A stretch of DNA of 64,000 nucleotides. It comes from Phytopythium helicoides (Eukaryota > Oomycota > Peronosporomycetes > Pythiales > Pythiaceae). Both the position numbers and the translations under genes were made by a program. Positions within the stretch are counted from its first letter, which is position 1, and each line of letters begins with the position of its first letter. A model generated the notes under the pieces. It had not been told where the DNA came from and ran no database searches. It worked only from the letters and a program-made list of their open reading frames with translations. The DNA lies in the NCBI GenBank assembly GCA_024867545.1, contig JANFNE010000059.1, positions 243,501 through 307,500 of the forward strand. Reading direction: 5' to 3'. Positions 61,399-64,000 of this stretch are shown here, piece after piece.

Positions 61399-64000
61399 TA
61401 TAACTTATATCGTACAAACACAAACATACTTATACAGCACACACACAAAACCAACGACTGGTTCTCAGCCACCGTGCGTTCCTGCATACTCTCATCGTCT
61501 GTGCATGTTCATATGACACCCATATACTAGAATCAAAACAGTGGGGCCATATTTGGGTGCATTAACACGGTCAAAATACGACACCCCAAAATCAAAATGA
61601 GCACCAAGCACACCTCAAAACCCACGTTTCCTTTCATTCCGAAGCCTGTATTGATCGTGCACCCGTATAAATTGGCCTGCACACAGTTCGTATGACCCCT
61701 TGAGCACACCCAAAGCGAGAGAGCTCGGGGTGTTCACCTTCGATGAGAAAAATTGGTGTCAAGGGTGAAGGTGACAAGTGTCACATTCACATTTCTTTTA
61801 CTGGACCCCACCAGTTAAAAGTTTCACCTGGTGACAGGATCGATTCTAGACGTCCGTAACGCGCTCTTTCCAACGAGCTATGGTGCGAGGGTGTACGATT
61901 AGTGGAAGTGGGTCAAAAGTCGAAAAAACCGTGAAAAACAGGTCAAACATGGTACATTTTTTGACACATATCGGGTTCTACAGGTCTCCAGTTGCAAGAC
62001 TCGCCGTGTGACGATAGCCATCGTTTTAGCCCGTGTCACGGCCGTTACAACGAGCTAAGATCCGAGGTCGTAGCTTCTCTGGGGGCTCCGCAATCGTTTC
62101 AAACATGAGTGAAAACGCAAATGTCGTTCGGGGTTTCCGAGTCGCTCCGCATGTTTGGGCCCCTAAAAACCCGACTTAATGAGCACCCCCGGCGGTGTCG
62201 AGTGACCGGAGGGGGTTTTCGACTACGCCCGACACGGTGGTGAAGTCAGCTCAGATCGGCCATCTAGGGTTTAGGCTCCAAGAGGCCATTCTGGCATGCC
62301 GACTCAATGTTGGTTGCACTTTCAACTACTCGACAATGTTCACCGCGAACACCCGAAAGTAGAAGGAGCGACCCTAGACCCTGGGACAATGGCTCTATAA
62401 GGGTTATTCATCGCGCTGAGTCCGAATTTCGCGGTTTCGAGAGCTGAAAATGAGTGGTTCACAGCGATCGGGCCAATTTTATGAAAATTTTGATGGTTTT
62501 CTCGACCTGTAGGCTCCCCATTTGGTGTGAGTTCCCCGGACCTAGGCTAGAAACTTGCGTCTGAATGCGTAGATATCAATCCATCTACGTCCGAGGTCCA
62601 ACGGATCACTGGTTGCGGAGAAACGGCGTTTGAAAGCAGCATCTCCGACTCCATTTTCACTCTAATACGCGATATACAGAGCGAAACTCATGTTGGTTCG
62701 CCCAAAATTTAGATATTTAATGCTATGTACCCAGCCTTTGCGAAAATAATACTATTTCGAAAGTTTTGGTAAAATTATGTCGGAAAAAGTGGTTTTGAGG
62801 CCTGTTTTCGCCGTTTAATTGACGCGCCAAAAATGACCGCCTGGCCTGGCTGATGACATGACAAGATACACCGTGACGAGAGGATTGCAACGAGCTCATG
62901 GGAGCTTGCGTCCGACCACTGGAAGTGGGTCAACCAACTGCGCAAAAACATTGTACACTAGCGTCGCCCAACTTGTTTTGCACTAGCTCTCGCTTGGTGA
63001 CGGGTTGGGCCATGGCAAAGACTTGTATTTGCCGTTTGAACCGCGAAAACCCGATCAAAATTGGCGCCGTAATGACCGATTTCCTGCGGGGCCTCCTAGC
63101 CACTCATTGGGGGGAATTTCCCCCTTGGGGCAGTGTGCGCCACATAAATGTGTAAGAAACACAAGGTAAACCGGTATTTGAAAAAATGTCACCGGTTGGG
63201 GTTCATTGGGGTCGGAAATACTAGGGTTTCCATGGTAAACTGTGTAATGTTCGAAAAAATCACAAGTCGCGAGAATTACAAGGGGGAACCCCCTGGGGAA
63301 TGGGACTGGGACGCGGCGGTTACTCTATAAATAGAATTTGGTGTTATCGGTGTGTTTTTCCGATAAAATTACGCGTTTGGGCGATTGGAATTGTTGTATT
63401 AGTCGTCCTTGATTGGGTGTGTGTTGTAGTTGATTTTTGGGCCCTCTGACGCTCTGGTGACCATGTGAGTGGAGTCTTCGTGAGGGTGTGAAAGTGTGTA
63501 GGGCCTCGAAAGAGGTGTCTGTGCATATTACGTTTTTGCGTTTGAACGTTAGCTTTTGGATAAGTGTTCTGGCGATTTATGGTATTTCGACTGGGGTTCG
63601 TGTAGTAGTTGGGCTGCTGCGGTATCCTGGCGGGGGACAGATAGTAGTGCGCGGCGTTATTGCTTGTCGAGATTCGTGAGCAGCCGCGTGCGTCAAGTTG
63701 ATTGAGATTGTATTCGTATGCTTTGCATAAGATTACAGTTCTGTTTGATATGTTTTGTGTTGCGCTGTGCTGCTGTGCTTTGTTGCGTTTTGTGACGTGA
63801 GCGCGCAGTGTCATCAACACTGTTTCGCGTCGGTTTGTGGACGCTTCTGTGTGCGATTTTGTGTGTGTTTGTCTGCGTCTGGCGTTTGCTGGTGTGCGGT
63901 ACGGATGCGCGTCGTGTGCGGGGGTAGTCGAGCATGCCGTTCGCGGGGAGAACTTATTCATTTTTGTAGAATGAAATTGAATAATGTGGCGCGGGTTGCG
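61399..64000. other. AT-rich region without a supported gene
   Basis: About 2.6 kb. The phrase CAACGAGCT recurs at about 61873, 62048 and 62888, often followed by a variant of TCCGAGGT or TGCGAGGG, hinting at old internal repeats. The longest frame (63344-63961, minus, 205 codons) is Thr/Asn/Arg/His-rich and mirrors GT-rich DNA; I do not regard it as coding. No tRNA, rRNA or transposon protein signature was seen. Confidence 0.4.

Noticed and set aside
63344..63961. A 205-codon minus-strand frame near the right edge
   Set aside because: The translation is low-complexity Thr/Asn/Arg/His from GT-rich DNA, with no domain or homologue recognised.

Overview
The window reads as nuclear DNA of an oomycete, most like Pythium sensu lato. 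The reasons are compact GC-rich genes with few short introns (56-89 bp), a full-length PDR/ABCG transporter of oomycete type, an expanded MFS_1_like transporter family, an ankyrin-anoctamin fusion, and 5S rRNA genes in their own tandem array instead of inside the large rDNA unit. The species cannot be fixed from the sequence alone.

Bases 1-40,000 are gene-rich and GC-rich. In order: the N-terminal part of the ribosome-biogenesis factor RRP5 (minus, cut by the window edge); two divergently oriented RING-H2 paralogues; an ankyrin/anoctamin membrane protein; five MFS paralogues surrounding a homocysteine S-methyltransferase; an unknown 802-residue membrane protein; the exosome subunit RRP42; a UFD1-UBX-UBA protein; an aldo-keto reductase of the Kv-beta type; a PDR-type ABC transporter; and a many-exon LIM/SH3 scaffold protein. 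Several of these genes carry single-base indels relative to paralogues or to the obvious reading frame, mostly insertions. This looks more like residual assembly error than pseudogenisation.

Near 40.6 kb the composition changes to more AT-rich, repeat-dominated DNA. From 42,154 to 60,389 lies a tandem array of 525-bp units, each with one 5S rRNA gene on the plus strand: 17 intact genes and 2 interrupted ones. Both interruptions are at exactly the same base, after nucleotide 58 of the 5S gene inside the internal promoter (box A), and both are flanked by the same 17-bp target-site duplication. One is an 8.1-kb non-LTR retrotransposon with ORF1 and an APE-endonuclease/reverse-transcriptase ORF2. 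The other is a 392-bp element whose 5' part is itself 5S-derived. A third, truncated relic of the retrotransposon 5' end lies just outside the array at 41,459. Together they form a 5S-specific retrotransposon system with an apparent non-autonomous companion.

Downstream (60.5-61.4 kb) are four tRNA-like pol III units on the minus strand with good A and B boxes and T-run terminators but poor cloverleaf pairing. They are followed by AT-rich DNA without convincing genes to the window end.
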